Assembly: GCA_963977425.1 (NCBI GenBank)
Contig: CAXBOO010000006.1
Span: forward strand, 118,939 to 182,938
Length of the DNA stretch: 64,000 nucleotides
Source: CAXBOO01 sp963977425
GTDB lineage: Bacteria; Bacteroidota; Bacteroidia; Flavobacteriales_D; Luteibaculaceae
Reading direction: 5' to 3'
Shown in pieces: positions 46,135 to 55,487 of this stretch. The notes beneath the pieces were generated by a model. The model was not told where the DNA came from, ran no database searches, and was given only the letters and a program-made list of their open reading frames with translations. The translations under genes were made by a program, and so were the position numbers. Positions within the stretch are counted from its first letter, which is position 1. Every line of letters starts with the position of its first letter.

Positions 46135-46161
46135 ATAGTTTCAAGCACTAAAATGGTCATT

Positions 46162-47262
46162 TTAAAAAGCTTCACCAAAAGTGACGTAAAATTGAGTGTT
46201 TTTCTCTGAATATGCCACATCAAAGCGAACATTGAGTTTGTTTTGTTTGAACATTTGGTATCTCAATCCCATACCAACAGCATTGTGCCATCGGTTACTA
46301 GGAAATTCTTCTTCCGTATTGTAAACAGCCCCCAAGCCAATAAAACCTGCCGCATAAAATCTTTTAGCCAAAGCTATTCGCCACTCATTTTGAAAATACA
46401 AAGCCGCGTTGTCTCTATATCTGCCGCTAATAAGTCCACGCAAACGCCGTGTCCCTCCTAATTTGGCCTTTTTATAAAAAGGATAACGATTGTCATAGCT
46501 TTCTACCCCCGCATTGAATGCCACAACTGACTTTTTGAAAATGCTCTTGTAATAAGCAAAATCTACCAACATGCCCATTCCTTTATAATCCGAACCTGAA
46601 AACAATCCCGCCTGCTCAATCATGCTTTCTAATGAATATCCTTCTGTAGGAAAAAAGACATCGTTCCGCTTATCAGCTCTAAAATTGAGCGATAAGGCAT
46701 AAAACAATCCCCCTTGAGTTCCATTAATGGTTTTATCTTTTAATTGACCGTTGTCTTCATATATCAACTGAGAAAAATTGTCAGTTCGCATTCCTCCTCC
46801 AAAAAACAAAAAATCTTGCTTTTGCTTATAGAAGACATATTCTACTCTTGGATAGGTTACTTGGTATATTTCTCTATCTTCTTCTTTACTGTCATTCCCT
46901 AATCCGTAAAACGCATAATTGTATTTAAAAAAACCAAATTCACCTTCATGAAATTGGTTTAATTTATTGAGATATACTTTGAAAGGGATGTATAGTAAAA
47001 TTTGTTTTTTGGTTGTAAAAACAAAAGCCATCTGCGTAGAACTTTGCCTATTGTTGATGGAATCTAAATTCAAATAAGCACTAGCTATTACAGATGCTCC
47101 AAAAGCGAAACCTGTTTCAGGGGTAGAATAAACTACCGGCAATGGATTTATAGATACGGCATTGCTATCTTGCGCATTACCATGTGCCATAAAAAATAAA
47201 GTACACAGTGCAAACAACTTTGTTTTAAAATGCGTTATTGATACCGATTTATATAAACCCAT
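46162..47262 (-). CDS. BamA/TamA-family outer-membrane protein (barrel-only)
   Basis: A 366-residue outer-membrane protein with signal peptide (cut near HGNAQ) and a 16-strand-type beta-barrel of the Omp85/surface-antigen class. The family lid-loop motif is recognisable as RRLRGLISGRYRDN followed by AALYFQNEWR, and the chain ends with a phenylalanine (YVTFGEAF) as expected for a BAM substrate. No POTRA domains are present, unlike BamA. It lies 11 bases from the divergent MMPL gene and leads into a glycosyltransferase/VOC pair. Transport of lipid or polypeptide is possible; not the BamA of the cell. Confidence 0.82.
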   Translation of the reverse strand: MGLYKSVSITHFKTKLFALCTLFFMAHGNAQDSNAVSINPLPVVYSTPETGFAFGASVIASAYLNLDSINNRQSSTQMAFVFTTKKQILLYIPFKVYLNKLNQFHEGEFGFFKYNYAFYGLGNDSKEEDREIYQVTYPRVEYVFYKQKQDFLFFGGGMRTDNFSQLIYEDNGQLKDKTINGTQGGLFYALSLNFRADKRNDVFFPTEGYSLESMIEQAGLFSGSDYKGMGMLVDFAYYKSIFKKSVVAFNAGVESYDNRYPFYKKAKLGGTRRLRGLISGRYRDNAALYFQNEWRIALAKRFYAAGFIGLGAVYNTEEEFPSNRWHNAVGMGLRYQMFKQNKLNVRFDVAYSEKNTQFYVTFGEAF

Positions 47263-47273
47263 CTAAGAGGAAT

Positions 47274-49526
47274 ATGCGAACACATACATTGTTCACGATT
47301 AAGAATGCCAAAATTATCATTGCATTTTACATTTTGTTGCTTGTTCCGACGTTATATAACGTAAGTCTTACAACAATTGATTACGATTTCGAAAAGTTTT
47401 TCCCGAAAAACGACCCTGTCCTTGACCAGTACTTAGCATATCGAGAAGAATTTGGTAGCGATAATGATTTTTTAATTGTTGCTATTCAAAGTGATGATGC
47501 AATTGTTAGCGATTCCATTTTTTTCCACAGCCTATCTGAAATCGAAAAACGATTAGGCAATTTGCCTCAAGTTAATTCAATTGTTGGCCCTACGAGTTCC
47601 GAAATTCCGATCATAAGTTCGGGCGGTCAATTCACTAAAAAGTTATTGAAACCAAACATGCCTTTAACCAGCATCGTTTCCGACCCCCTCTTGGTACCAA
47701 ATTTAATATCCAAAGACGGCCAAAACGCACTCATACTTGTCAATCACGCTAATGGATTGAGCAAAAAGAAATCAGACAATTTATTAAATGAAATAGAAAC
47801 TGTTTTGTTGCCATATCGTACAGAATTCACCATCCGATTGGCGGGTAAAGTACATGGACAAGAACATTACATCGGTCAAATGAGTCATGAATTGATGATT
47901 TTTTCTTCTATTTCATTGATTTTGCTCACGCTAATTTTGTTCCTGTTTTTCCGAGCGCTTTGGGCTGTTGCCATTCCACTTTTTGTTATTGTATACAGCA
48001 TCCTTTTGCTTACAGCAGGTATTCATATGGTTGGCGATACACTCTCTGTACTCACGATTATTTTACCTACCATTATTTTTGTTGTTGGCATATCTGATAT
48101 TGTTCACCTGCTCAACCATTATTTAGACGAACTAAGAGCAGGTAAAAACAAAGTTGAAGCAGTACAACATAGTGTAAAAATTATTGGCAAGGCAACATTT
48201 CTGACATCCATTACAACGGCCATAGGTTTCTTAACCCTATTGGTATCGGGCATTGAACCCATAAGACAGTTCGGCTTATACTCTGCCATCGGTGTTGGAA
48301 TAGCATACATCCTATCGTTCAGTTTATTCCCTTCGTTATTACTCATTTTCAAAACACCCACTATTGCCAAAAACAACACAAACAAACAGCGATGGAACAC
48401 GATTTTAGACAAAGTATTTTACAATGTTTTCCGATACAAAAAAACCATCTATGCTTTAAGTGCTCTAATTGCTGTAGCAGGTATATACGGGTTTAGCCAA
48501 CTTAAAATAAACAATTACCTTCTTGAAGATTGGTCGGAAAACGATCCTCAAAAATTGAATTACAAATACATCGATCATGTTTTTGGAGGCGTTAGGCCTT
48601 TCGACCTCATACTGGAGTCGGATAGTGGTTTACTTCATCCTAAAGTAGTTAGAGAAATAGCTCAACTAGAAAAATTCATACAAAGCGAATACCAAATGGA
48701 CAACACCATAAGTCCTGTAACGGTTTATAAGCTATACAATAGAGCGACTAACTTTGGAGTAAGTTCTGAATACACATTAAGTACCGACAACAAGGTACTG
48801 CATAAGCAATACAAAAAACTATCTCGTTTTTCGAAAAACAAACAAATGCAAAACCTTATTTCCGAAGACGGTAAAAGAGGAAAATTATTTGGAAGAGTAA
48901 ACGATTATGGCGGCTACATATTCAATATAAAAACTGAAAAACTGCATGAATTTCTACGTACAAACATCGACTCAAAATTATTAAGAGTAAGTCAAACAGG
49001 CATGCCTTTTATCATCGATAAAAACAACAAAGATTTGTCGTCACAAATGATACTTGGCCTACTTATAGCTCTAGCAGCAGTTTCACTAATCATGATGATT
49101 CTGTACAAGAACGTAAAAATGCTATTGATTTCTATAATACCGAACGTATTGCCCCTACTTGGAGTAGCCTTATTTATGTACCTAACAGGGATAGATATTA
49201 AGGTATCAACTGCCATAATTTTCACAATTGCATTTGGTATAGCTGTAGACGATACCATACATTATTTAAGTCGACTTAAAATAGAATTGGATTCGGGAAC
49301 TAGCTTGAATGAAGCCATTAAATACAGTTACAAAAGCAGCGGTAAAGCCATTGTTATAACCAGCATCATTTTGTGTTCTGGTTTCTTTGCTTTGGTATTT
49401 TCATCCTTTGCCAGCACATTTTACTTAGGATTGTTAGTGAGTATCGTATTGGTATTGGCTGTAATTATTGATTTAACTTTATTACCCCTTATGTGTGACT
49501 TCTGGCTTAACAAGAAAAAAAAATGA
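47274..49526 (+). CDS. MMPL/RND family transporter
   Basis: A 750-residue membrane protein with about 12 helices in two repeats, each with a helix followed by a large extracytoplasmic loop and then five helices, the SSD/MMPL pattern. Seen: an N-terminal helix, DYDFEKFFPKNDPVL, GISDIVHLLNHYLDE and, in the second half, FGIAVDDTIHYLSRLK, the charged motif needed for proton coupling. The ATG at 47274 with AGAGGA five bases before it is preferred over the longer frame from 47238, which would overlap the divergent gene. Its stop overlaps the start of the VOC lipoprotein gene. Likely exports lipids or hopanoid-like molecules. Confidence 0.88.
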   Translation: MRTHTLFTIKNAKIIIAFYILLLVPTLYNVSLTTIDYDFEKFFPKNDPVLDQYLAYREEFGSDNDFLIVAIQSDDAIVSDSIFFHSLSEIEKRLGNLPQVNSIVGPTSSEIPIISSGGQFTKKLLKPNMPLTSIVSDPLLVPNLISKDGQNALILVNHANGLSKKKSDNLLNEIETVLLPYRTEFTIRLAGKVHGQEHYIGQMSHELMIFSSISLILLTLILFLFFRALWAVAIPLFVIVYSILLLTAGIHMVGDTLSVLTIILPTIIFVVGISDIVHLLNHYLDELRAGKNKVEAVQHSVKIIGKATFLTSITTAIGFLTLLVSGIEPIRQFGLYSAIGVGIAYILSFSLFPSLLLIFKTPTIAKNNTNKQRWNTILDKVFYNVFRYKKTIYALSALIAVAGIYGFSQLKINNYLLEDWSENDPQKLNYKYIDHVFGGVRPFDLILESDSGLLHPKVVREIAQLEKFIQSEYQMDNTISPVTVYKLYNRATNFGVSSEYTLSTDNKVLHKQYKKLSRFSKNKQMQNLISEDGKRGKLFGRVNDYGGYIFNIKTEKLHEFLRTNIDSKLLRVSQTGMPFIIDKNNKDLSSQMILGLLIALAAVSLIMMILYKNVKMLLISIIPNVLPLLGVALFMYLTGIDIKVSTAIIFTIAFGIAVDDTIHYLSRLKIELDSGTSLNEAIKYSYKSSGKAIVITSIILCSGFFALVFSSFASTFYLGLLVSIVLVLAVIIDLTLLPLMCDFWLNKKKK

Positions 49527-50062
49527 TGAAATACATTACAATATCAATCCTTATATTAGTTTCAGTTAGCTGCAATTCAAATACCGAAACCAAGACCATG
49601 ACTGAAGAAAATAAGTCGAATAAGCAAAACGTTGAAAACAACGACACCATTCCAAAAGTTACTGGAATTGGTGGGATATTCTTTTTCTCGGAGGATACAG
49701 AGAAAACAAAAAATTGGTATTCAGAAAATTTAGGTCTGGAAACGAATCAATGGGGATCGAGTTTCGAATTTAGAAATGCACATAGACCTGAAGAAATAAA
49801 TTACTTACAATGGAGTCCGTTCAAAAAAGGAAGCGAATACTTTTCTCCTTCGAAAAAGGAATTTATGATCAATTATAGAGTTCAAAATATTGAGGGACTC
49901 GTGCGAAAACTGAAACAAAACGGGGCTACCATTTTAGATAGTATTGAAACTTACGACTACGGAAAGTTTGTGCATATAATGGACAACGATGGAAATAAGA
50001 TTGAGTTATGGGAACCTGTCGATTCTGTTTTCACAGACATGGGAGGTGATACCACGAAGTAA
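49523..50062 (+). CDS. VOC-domain lipoprotein
   Basis: A 179-residue protein with a lipoprotein signal peptide (lipid Cys at 17, context SVSCNS), a Glu/Lys/Asn linker and one glyoxalase/bleomycin-resistance-like module (about 50-170: GIGGIFFFSEDTEKTKNWY, then DNDGNKIELWEP near the end). VOC domains are normally cytosolic, so a lipid-anchored one is unusual. Start codon overlaps the MMPL stop (ATGA), giving a coupled pair. Role unknown. Confidence 0.85.
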   Translation: MMKYITISILILVSVSCNSNTETKTMTEENKSNKQNVENNDTIPKVTGIGGIFFFSEDTEKTKNWYSENLGLETNQWGSSFEFRNAHRPEEINYLQWSPFKKGSEYFSPSKKEFMINYRVQNIEGLVRKLKQNGATILDSIETYDYGKFVHIMDNDGNKIELWEPVDSVFTDMGGDTTK

Positions 50063-50098
50063 GTTTGAGGATGTTTTTTTTCAAATTTTGAATAAAAT

Positions 50099-50803
50099 CT
50101 ATCTAAAAATCTCTAAAAGTTCATTATCGCCAACAAGACCTACTACTTTATTAGCTAAATCTGCTGCCGAATCACTTTTACCTTCTTTGGTTAACCAAGC
50201 TGCATAAATAACAGCTACATCCACAAAAAACATTTTTTGACGAGGCAGAACTTCTTGTCCTTTTAAGTAAAATGCATCAAAGCGATTTTCTGCTTTTCCT
50301 CCATCTATCAGATTAATAAAATCCAAAACCAAAGCTGCTCCAACGTTCGTAGAATCATAGGCACTCAACTTATCAGCCAAATATTTAGCATCGCTGTATT
50401 GTTTCACTTCCAACTTGTTTACAATAACGTTATGCAAGGCACGTAGTACTGTTCCTTCTAGTTCGGCATTATTTACTCTGGCACTATCCGAAGCAATTTT
50501 TTGATATTTCCCAATTCGAACAGAAACGATTCTAATTGGTTTTTTTAGTCCACTATTGGTATAAAACTCATCGTTCGCCATTCCTAAATTAGATAGCGCA
50601 CTGTATAAGTGAACGGTAGCTAAAGCATCGCCTTTTGACTTTTTTTCTAATTTCTCACAAAGCTGATCGCATTTATCAAATTTTCCTTCATTAAAGAAGC
50701 TCTTTAATTTTAATTCGTCCTTACTTTGTGCAAACGTTCCGAAACTAATTCCTAAAAAGAATACTAGGGTGGTTAAAAGGCTATGTTTTTTCAAATTCAA
50801 CAA
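50099..50803 (-). CDS. Uncharacterised exported protein with TPR-like helices
   Basis: A 234-residue protein I do not recognise by name. It has a signal peptide ending near GTFAQSKDE and an alpha-helical mature part resembling degenerate tetratricopeptide repeats (FFNEGKFDKCDQLCEKLEKK, and KQYSDAKYLADKLSAY). Three-helix repeats are suggested by the spacing of small and aromatic residues. It lies 11 bases from the divergent trmD gene, with no visible promoter of its own in that gap. Confidence 0.72.
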   Translation of the reverse strand: MLNLKKHSLLTTLVFFLGISFGTFAQSKDELKLKSFFNEGKFDKCDQLCEKLEKKSKGDALATVHLYSALSNLGMANDEFYTNSGLKKPIRIVSVRIGKYQKIASDSARVNNAELEGTVLRALHNVIVNKLEVKQYSDAKYLADKLSAYDSTNVGAALVLDFINLIDGGKAENRFDAFYLKGQEVLPRQKMFFVDVAVIYAAWLTKEGKSDSAADLANKVVGLVGDNELLEIFR

Positions 50804-50814
50804 ATTTTAATTCT

Positions 50815-51489
50815 ATGAGAATTGACATAATTACAGCACTACCAGATCTTATCATTCCGGCTCTTAACCAAAGTATTATTGGTCGCGCTGTAAAAAGTAA
50901 TGTTGTAAATATATTATTTCATAATCTAAAAGACTATGGATTGGGAAAAAACAATCAGATAGACGATTATCAATACGGTGGTGGTGCTGGAATGGTGCTA
51001 AGAGTAGAACCCATTTTCACCATCATCAATCAACTTAAAAGCGAACGCGATTACGATGATATAATTTACCTTACTCCTGACGGTGAAACGTTAAAACAAA
51101 CAACCTGCAACACATTAAGCTCGCATAAAAACATCATCATGCTTTGCGGTCATTACAAAGGCATTGATCATAGAGTACGAGAAGCGCTAATTACAAGAGA
51201 AATATCCATTGGTGATTACGTTCTCACCGGAGGAGAACTTGCCGCAGCAGTCCTTACAGATGCTATTGTGCGACTTATACCAGGCGCTATGTCCGATGAA
51301 TCTTCTGCTTTAAGCGATTCTTTTCAAGACAACCTTTTAGCTCCACCCGTTTATACCCGACCAGAAAATTACGAAGGGCTAGCTGTACCTAAAATACTTT
51401 TGAGTGGCGATGATAAACGAATAAATGAGTGGCGTGAAGAGCAGGCATTTAGCCGTACAGAACAACTTCGACCTGATCTTTTAAAATAG
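50815..51489 (+). CDS. trmD: tRNA (guanine-37-N1)-methyltransferase TrmD
   Basis: Methylates G37 of tRNAs reading CNN codons, preventing frameshifting. The 224-residue SPOUT protein has the N-terminal MRIDIITALPDL, YGGGAGMVLRVEP, YLTPDGETLKQ, CGHYKGIDHRVRE and the knot motif SIGDYVLTGGELAA, followed by PPVYTRPENYEGLAVP. All typical blocks are present at the standard length. It is followed by rplS, an ancient gene pair. The ATG at 50815 has the gene start 11 bases from a divergent ORF. Confidence 0.97.
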   Translation: MRIDIITALPDLIIPALNQSIIGRAVKSNVVNILFHNLKDYGLGKNNQIDDYQYGGGAGMVLRVEPIFTIINQLKSERDYDDIIYLTPDGETLKQTTCNTLSSHKNIIMLCGHYKGIDHRVREALITREISIGDYVLTGGELAAAVLTDAIVRLIPGAMSDESSALSDSFQDNLLAPPVYTRPENYEGLAVPKILLSGDDKRINEWREEQAFSRTEQLRPDLLK

Positions 51490-51579
51490 TTATGATTTTA
51501 CTAGACAAGGCAATAAATAATTTGTAATATTGCAAACCAATTTTAGGGGACAGTATTAGTTACAACAACTATAGTAGAG

Positions 51580-51930
51580 ATGGACATTATAAAGCAAATT
51601 GAGAACGAATTAACACCAGCACCTGAACTTAAAAGCTTTAAAGCTGGTGATACCATTACAGTACACTACAAAATTAAAGAAGGAAGTAAAGAGCGTATTC
51701 AGCTTTTCCAAGGTGTAGTGCTACAAAGAAAAGGATCTGGAGTTAGCGAAACTTTTACTGTTAGAAAAATATCTAACGGAATCGGTGTAGAACGTATCAT
51801 TCCTATTTACTCTCCTTTCATCGACAAAATCGATGTGAATAAAGTTGGTAAAGTAAGAAAGAGTAAAATCTTTTACCTACGTGAATTACGTGGTAAAGCT
51901 GCCCGTATCAAAGAAAAAAGATCGTTCTAA
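51580..51930 (+). CDS. rplS: 50S ribosomal protein L19
   Basis: Large-subunit ribosomal protein at the 30S-50S interface. The 116 residues match the family: FKAGDTITVHYKIKEGSKERIQLFQGVV, then SETFTVRKISNGIGVERIIPIYSPFIDKIDV (in part) and the Arg-rich C-terminus RGKAARIKEKR. Length is normal. The 90 bases before it include a weak promoter (TTTAC near 51497, TAATATTG at 51525-51532), so it may be transcribed both from there and from the trmD side. A strong terminator follows. Confidence 0.97.
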   Translation: MDIIKQIENELTPAPELKSFKAGDTITVHYKIKEGSKERIQLFQGVVLQRKGSGVSETFTVRKISNGIGVERIIPIYSPFIDKIDVNKVGKVRKSKIFYLRELRGKAARIKEKRSF

Positions 51931-51952
51931 TAACGAATCAAATTATATTTCA

Positions 51953-51983
51953 AAAAACTCTGCATCACGCGGAGTTTTTTTTT
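51953..51983 (+). terminator. Intrinsic terminator of rplS
   Basis: Stem AAAAACTCTGC / GCGGAGTTTTT with a five-base loop and nine T. Confidence 0.9.
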
Positions 51984-51999
51984 GCCTTATATTTTCAAC

Positions 52000-52485
52000 A
52001 TGAATCCTGAATTGCTTTTAAAAATAAATGGTTTAGTCAGTAAATACGAATACCCATTTTTGGGGTTACTTATATCGTCAATACTCATTAACCAACTAAC
52101 AGAGTTTGAATTCAGAGGCACTTTACTCATCATAACTTGCAGTATCCTAGCTGTTGCCTATTTCTTTTCTGCTTTTGGTGATGTACACAACATGCCATCA
52201 ATTAAAAAACCAGGTATAGATCCAAAATGGCATTTTTTAGTTCCTTTCAGCAAAAAATTAGTCGCTATATCAAGCGCCATTAGCTGTATGGGGATATTGT
52301 TCTATTCTCTGCAATGGCCAGGAGCAATAAATCAACTTATAGCAGGTGGTAGCGCTTTAATGATCTGTATTGTCATAATGCTATATCTCCGTCATAAAAA
52401 CGAAGATCTGATTCGTCAATCTCTATTAATAAGAGCTATAGCCTTAGTTACACTACTAGGCTATGCAGGGTATTTCGCTAGTTAA
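52000..52485 (+). CDS. Uncharacterised membrane protein
   Basis: A 161-residue protein with four predicted transmembrane helices (about 25-40, 45-65, 88-108, 112-132) and a last hydrophobic stretch at the C-terminus. I do not recognise a family. The start is placed at the ATG at 52000, since the longer frame from 51982 begins inside the T-tract of the rplS terminator. The charged stretch PSIKKPGIDPKWHF lies between the second and third helices. Its final eight bases overlap the convergent uvrA gene, with no terminator between them. Confidence 0.7.
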   Translation: MNPELLLKINGLVSKYEYPFLGLLISSILINQLTEFEFRGTLLIITCSILAVAYFFSAFGDVHNMPSIKKPGIDPKWHFLVPFSKKLVAISSAISCMGILFYSLQWPGAINQLIAGGSALMICIVIMLYLRHKNEDLIRQSLLIRAIALVTLLGYAGYFAS

Positions 52486-55267
52486 CAACTACCGATTTCC
52501 CTTTCAGGAACTGAGCTGTATACGATTCCTTTACTTTTCGAAGGCCTTCTGGCAATCCTTGATACAATAATCTCCCTCCATATTCACCTCCATCTGGGCC
52601 AAGATCTACCAACCATTGAGCATTTTTTATAATCTCAAAATTGTGTTCTATCACCAATACAGTATGTCCATCCTGAATCAATAATTCTATGGATGTCAAA
52701 AGTTTTTTAATGTCGTCAAAATGCAATCCAGTAGTAGGTTCGTCAAAAATGAATAATGATTTTTCTTGACTACTGCCTTTAGCAATAAACGATGCTAGTT
52801 TTATCCGTTGTGCTTCTCCACCACTTAATGTAGATGCACTTTGCCCTAGCGTTACATAGCCCAATCCTACTTTGGCTAAAGGTTCTAATTTGCCAACGAT
52901 TTTATTTTCTAACGTACCTCTTTGTCCTTTGAAAAATTCGATGGCTTCATCTACTGTTAACTCCAATAAATCGGCAATAGATTTTCCGTCAAACTTTACA
53001 TCCAAAACTTCTTCTTTATAGCGACGTCCCTTACACGATTCGCATTTCAACTTGATGTCGGCTATAAATTGCATTTCTACTGTAACCTGCCCTTCTCCAT
53101 CGCATTCATCGCAACGTCCACCTGGTACATTGAATGAAAAATGCATGGGCTTAAAGCCTCTTACTTTACTCAGTTTTTGAGAACTGTATAGGTTTCTAAT
53201 ATCATCGAAGGCTTTGATGTATGTAACAGGATTGCTCCTTGATGATTTACCAATCGGATTTTGATCTACAAACTCTATTTGCGTAAATGCTCCTTCAGGA
53301 AATTTCACGTTTTTATGTTTGCCAGGGAAATCGGAACCTTCGCCCAATAATCGGCGAACTGCAGGGAATATAATTTTCTTAACCAAGGTAGATTTCCCCG
53401 AACCACTAACCCCTGTTATAACACTCAAAGCATTGATAGGAAATTTACAATCTACTTTTTGCAAATTATTTTCTTGCGCACCGATAATTTCCAAATACCC
53501 TTGACTGTCATCCAACATGTCAAACTCTGAAGCAATAGTCTCGCGCCCACTTAAATAGGCCCCAGTAAGACTTTTAGTATCACCCAATATGGCTTTAAAA
53601 TCACCTTGAAAAACAACATTACCACCATGCGAGCCTGCCAATGGCCCCATATCGATAATTTCATCGGCAATTTCCATGATTTCTTCATCGTGTTCAACCA
53701 CCAACACGGTGTTGCCCAAATCGCGTAAGTATTTCAGTACTTTAATCAATCGCTGGGTATCGCGCGAATGCAAACCAATACTTGGCTCATCCAACACGTA
53801 CAACGAGCCCACTAAACTACTGCCCAAAGAAGTAGCTAAATTGATTCGTTGGCTTTCTCCACCTGACAGTGTATTGGCCGCACGATTTAGAGTTAAATAC
53901 CCCAAGCCTACATCTTGTAAAAAGCCCAATCGGCTAGTAACCTCATCCAAAATACGTTCAGCAACTTTTGTGTCGTGATCGTTTAGCTTTAAATCGACAA
54001 AAAAGGCATGCAGTTTATCAATAGACAACAAAACCAATTCGCTCAGGTTTTTACCGCCAATTTTCACATACTGACTTTCTTTTGCCAAACGTGTTCCAAA
54101 ACAAGAATTACAATGTGTTTTGCCTCGGTAGCGAGACAATAGTACTCTGTATTGAATTTTATGCGTGCTTCTTTCTAACTCCGCAAAGAAATCATTCAAT
54201 CCAGAAAAGCCTTTCCCTCCTTTCCAGAGGATATCCATTTCTGATTTGCTTAAATCTGAAACAGGTTTGTGTATGTCAAAATCTACTTTATGAGCATTCT
54301 TAATAAATTCATCCAAGTACCAGCTCATTTTTTCACCCCGCCAACAAGCTATTGCGCCATCGTAAATAGACTTACTCAAATCGGGGATTACCAAATCAGG
54401 ATCAACACCTATTACCGACCCAAATCCATCGCAGGTTTTACAAGCACCCAAAGGGTTATTGAATGAAAAAAGGTGCTCAGTAGGCTCTATAAACGACATT
54501 CCGTCCAACTCGAAACGATTGGAAAAACTTTCACGATGATGAGCGTCTCCATCTACAACTTCTATTTGTAGTGTTCCTGCACCTTCAAAAAAGGCAGTGG
54601 ATACAGAATCTGCTATTCTTGAAATATCTTCGTCTTCTGCTTTTTCTACAGCAAAGCGATCGATTAAAAGCGACAGTCCTTTTAAAGATTTTAGGCTTTT
54701 AGCATCTTCTAAACGAATGAATTTTTTACCGTCATACAATCGTGTGAATCCTTGTTGTTCCAATATTTCAATCTGGCGAGATACTTCCCACTTTTCTTCA
54801 ATATCAACTAAAACCAAGGTTCTTTTACCTACTTGAGAAAGTATATAATCTACGACTAAGCTTACGGTGTGTTTTTTTACAACCTCGCCAGAAATTGGCG
54901 AATAAGTAACCCCAATTCGGGCGTATAATAATTTTAAGTAATCGTATATTTCTGTGGCAGTACCAACAGTAGAGCGTGAATTTCTACTGCTTACTTTTTG
55001 CTCTATTGCAATTGAAGGCGATAAACCTATTATTTCTTCTACTTTAGGTTTATCCAATTTCCCCATGAATTGTCGGGCATATGATGACAGACTCTCCACA
55101 TAACGCCTTTGCCCTTCAGCATAAATTGTATCAAATGCCAAAGAAGATTTTCCCGACCCACTTACACCTGTAACAACAACCAACTTGTTTCGAGGAATTT
55201 CTACCGTAACGTTTTTTAGATTGTGTTCATTTGCGTTACGTACTAGAATATGCGTGGGTTTTGCCAT
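52478..55267 (-). CDS. uvrA: Excinuclease ABC subunit UvrA
   Basis: ATPase that finds bulky DNA lesions and loads UvrB in nucleotide excision repair. The start is placed at the ATG at 55267, nine codons inside the longest frame, giving MAKPTHILVRNANEHNLKNV. The 929-residue protein has two ABC halves: Walker A GVSGSGKSSLAFDT near residue 37-50, zinc motifs (CKTCDGFGS and later CDECDGEG), a second Walker A GVSGSGKST, two signature LSGGE motifs and two DEPT/S boxes. A -7 element lies 22 bases upstream. Confidence 0.97.
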   Translation of the reverse strand: MAKPTHILVRNANEHNLKNVTVEIPRNKLVVVTGVSGSGKSSLAFDTIYAEGQRRYVESLSSYARQFMGKLDKPKVEEIIGLSPSIAIEQKVSSRNSRSTVGTATEIYDYLKLLYARIGVTYSPISGEVVKKHTVSLVVDYILSQVGKRTLVLVDIEEKWEVSRQIEILEQQGFTRLYDGKKFIRLEDAKSLKSLKGLSLLIDRFAVEKAEDEDISRIADSVSTAFFEGAGTLQIEVVDGDAHHRESFSNRFELDGMSFIEPTEHLFSFNNPLGACKTCDGFGSVIGVDPDLVIPDLSKSIYDGAIACWRGEKMSWYLDEFIKNAHKVDFDIHKPVSDLSKSEMDILWKGGKGFSGLNDFFAELERSTHKIQYRVLLSRYRGKTHCNSCFGTRLAKESQYVKIGGKNLSELVLLSIDKLHAFFVDLKLNDHDTKVAERILDEVTSRLGFLQDVGLGYLTLNRAANTLSGGESQRINLATSLGSSLVGSLYVLDEPSIGLHSRDTQRLIKVLKYLRDLGNTVLVVEHDEEIMEIADEIIDMGPLAGSHGGNVVFQGDFKAILGDTKSLTGAYLSGRETIASEFDMLDDSQGYLEIIGAQENNLQKVDCKFPINALSVITGVSGSGKSTLVKKIIFPAVRRLLGEGSDFPGKHKNVKFPEGAFTQIEFVDQNPIGKSSRSNPVTYIKAFDDIRNLYSSQKLSKVRGFKPMHFSFNVPGGRCDECDGEGQVTVEMQFIADIKLKCESCKGRRYKEEVLDVKFDGKSIADLLELTVDEAIEFFKGQRGTLENKIVGKLEPLAKVGLGYVTLGQSASTLSGGEAQRIKLASFIAKGSSQEKSLFIFDEPTTGLHFDDIKKLLTSIELLIQDGHTVLVIEHNFEIIKNAQWLVDLGPDGGEYGGRLLYQGLPEGLRKVKESYTAQFLKGKSVVVN

Positions 55268-55288
55268 AATAGAAATAAGACTAAGCTC

Positions 55289-55296
55289 CAAATTTA
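55289..55296 (-). promoter_or_regulatory. -7 element of the uvrA promoter
   Basis: TAAATTTG on the minus strand is an exact TAnnTTTG match; predicted leader about 17 bases. No SOS-type operator was recognised. Confidence 0.5.
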
Positions 55297-55487
55297 ATGC
55301 TATTGTTTCAGTTAAAAAACGCTTGGTGAATAATCGTTATTTTAAATTGTTTTAACAAGTGTTGTATACTATTTCTAGTAGCTACCTAAAATTATTATTT
55401 ACATTTACAGCACATACAACCAAAACCAGGACGCAATACGATAAAACTCTACTCTGAAATTATTCATCACCTTAAAACAGAAAGAGT

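Noticed and set aside
46162..47262. BamA itself
   Set aside because: No POTRA domains and less than half the length of BamA.
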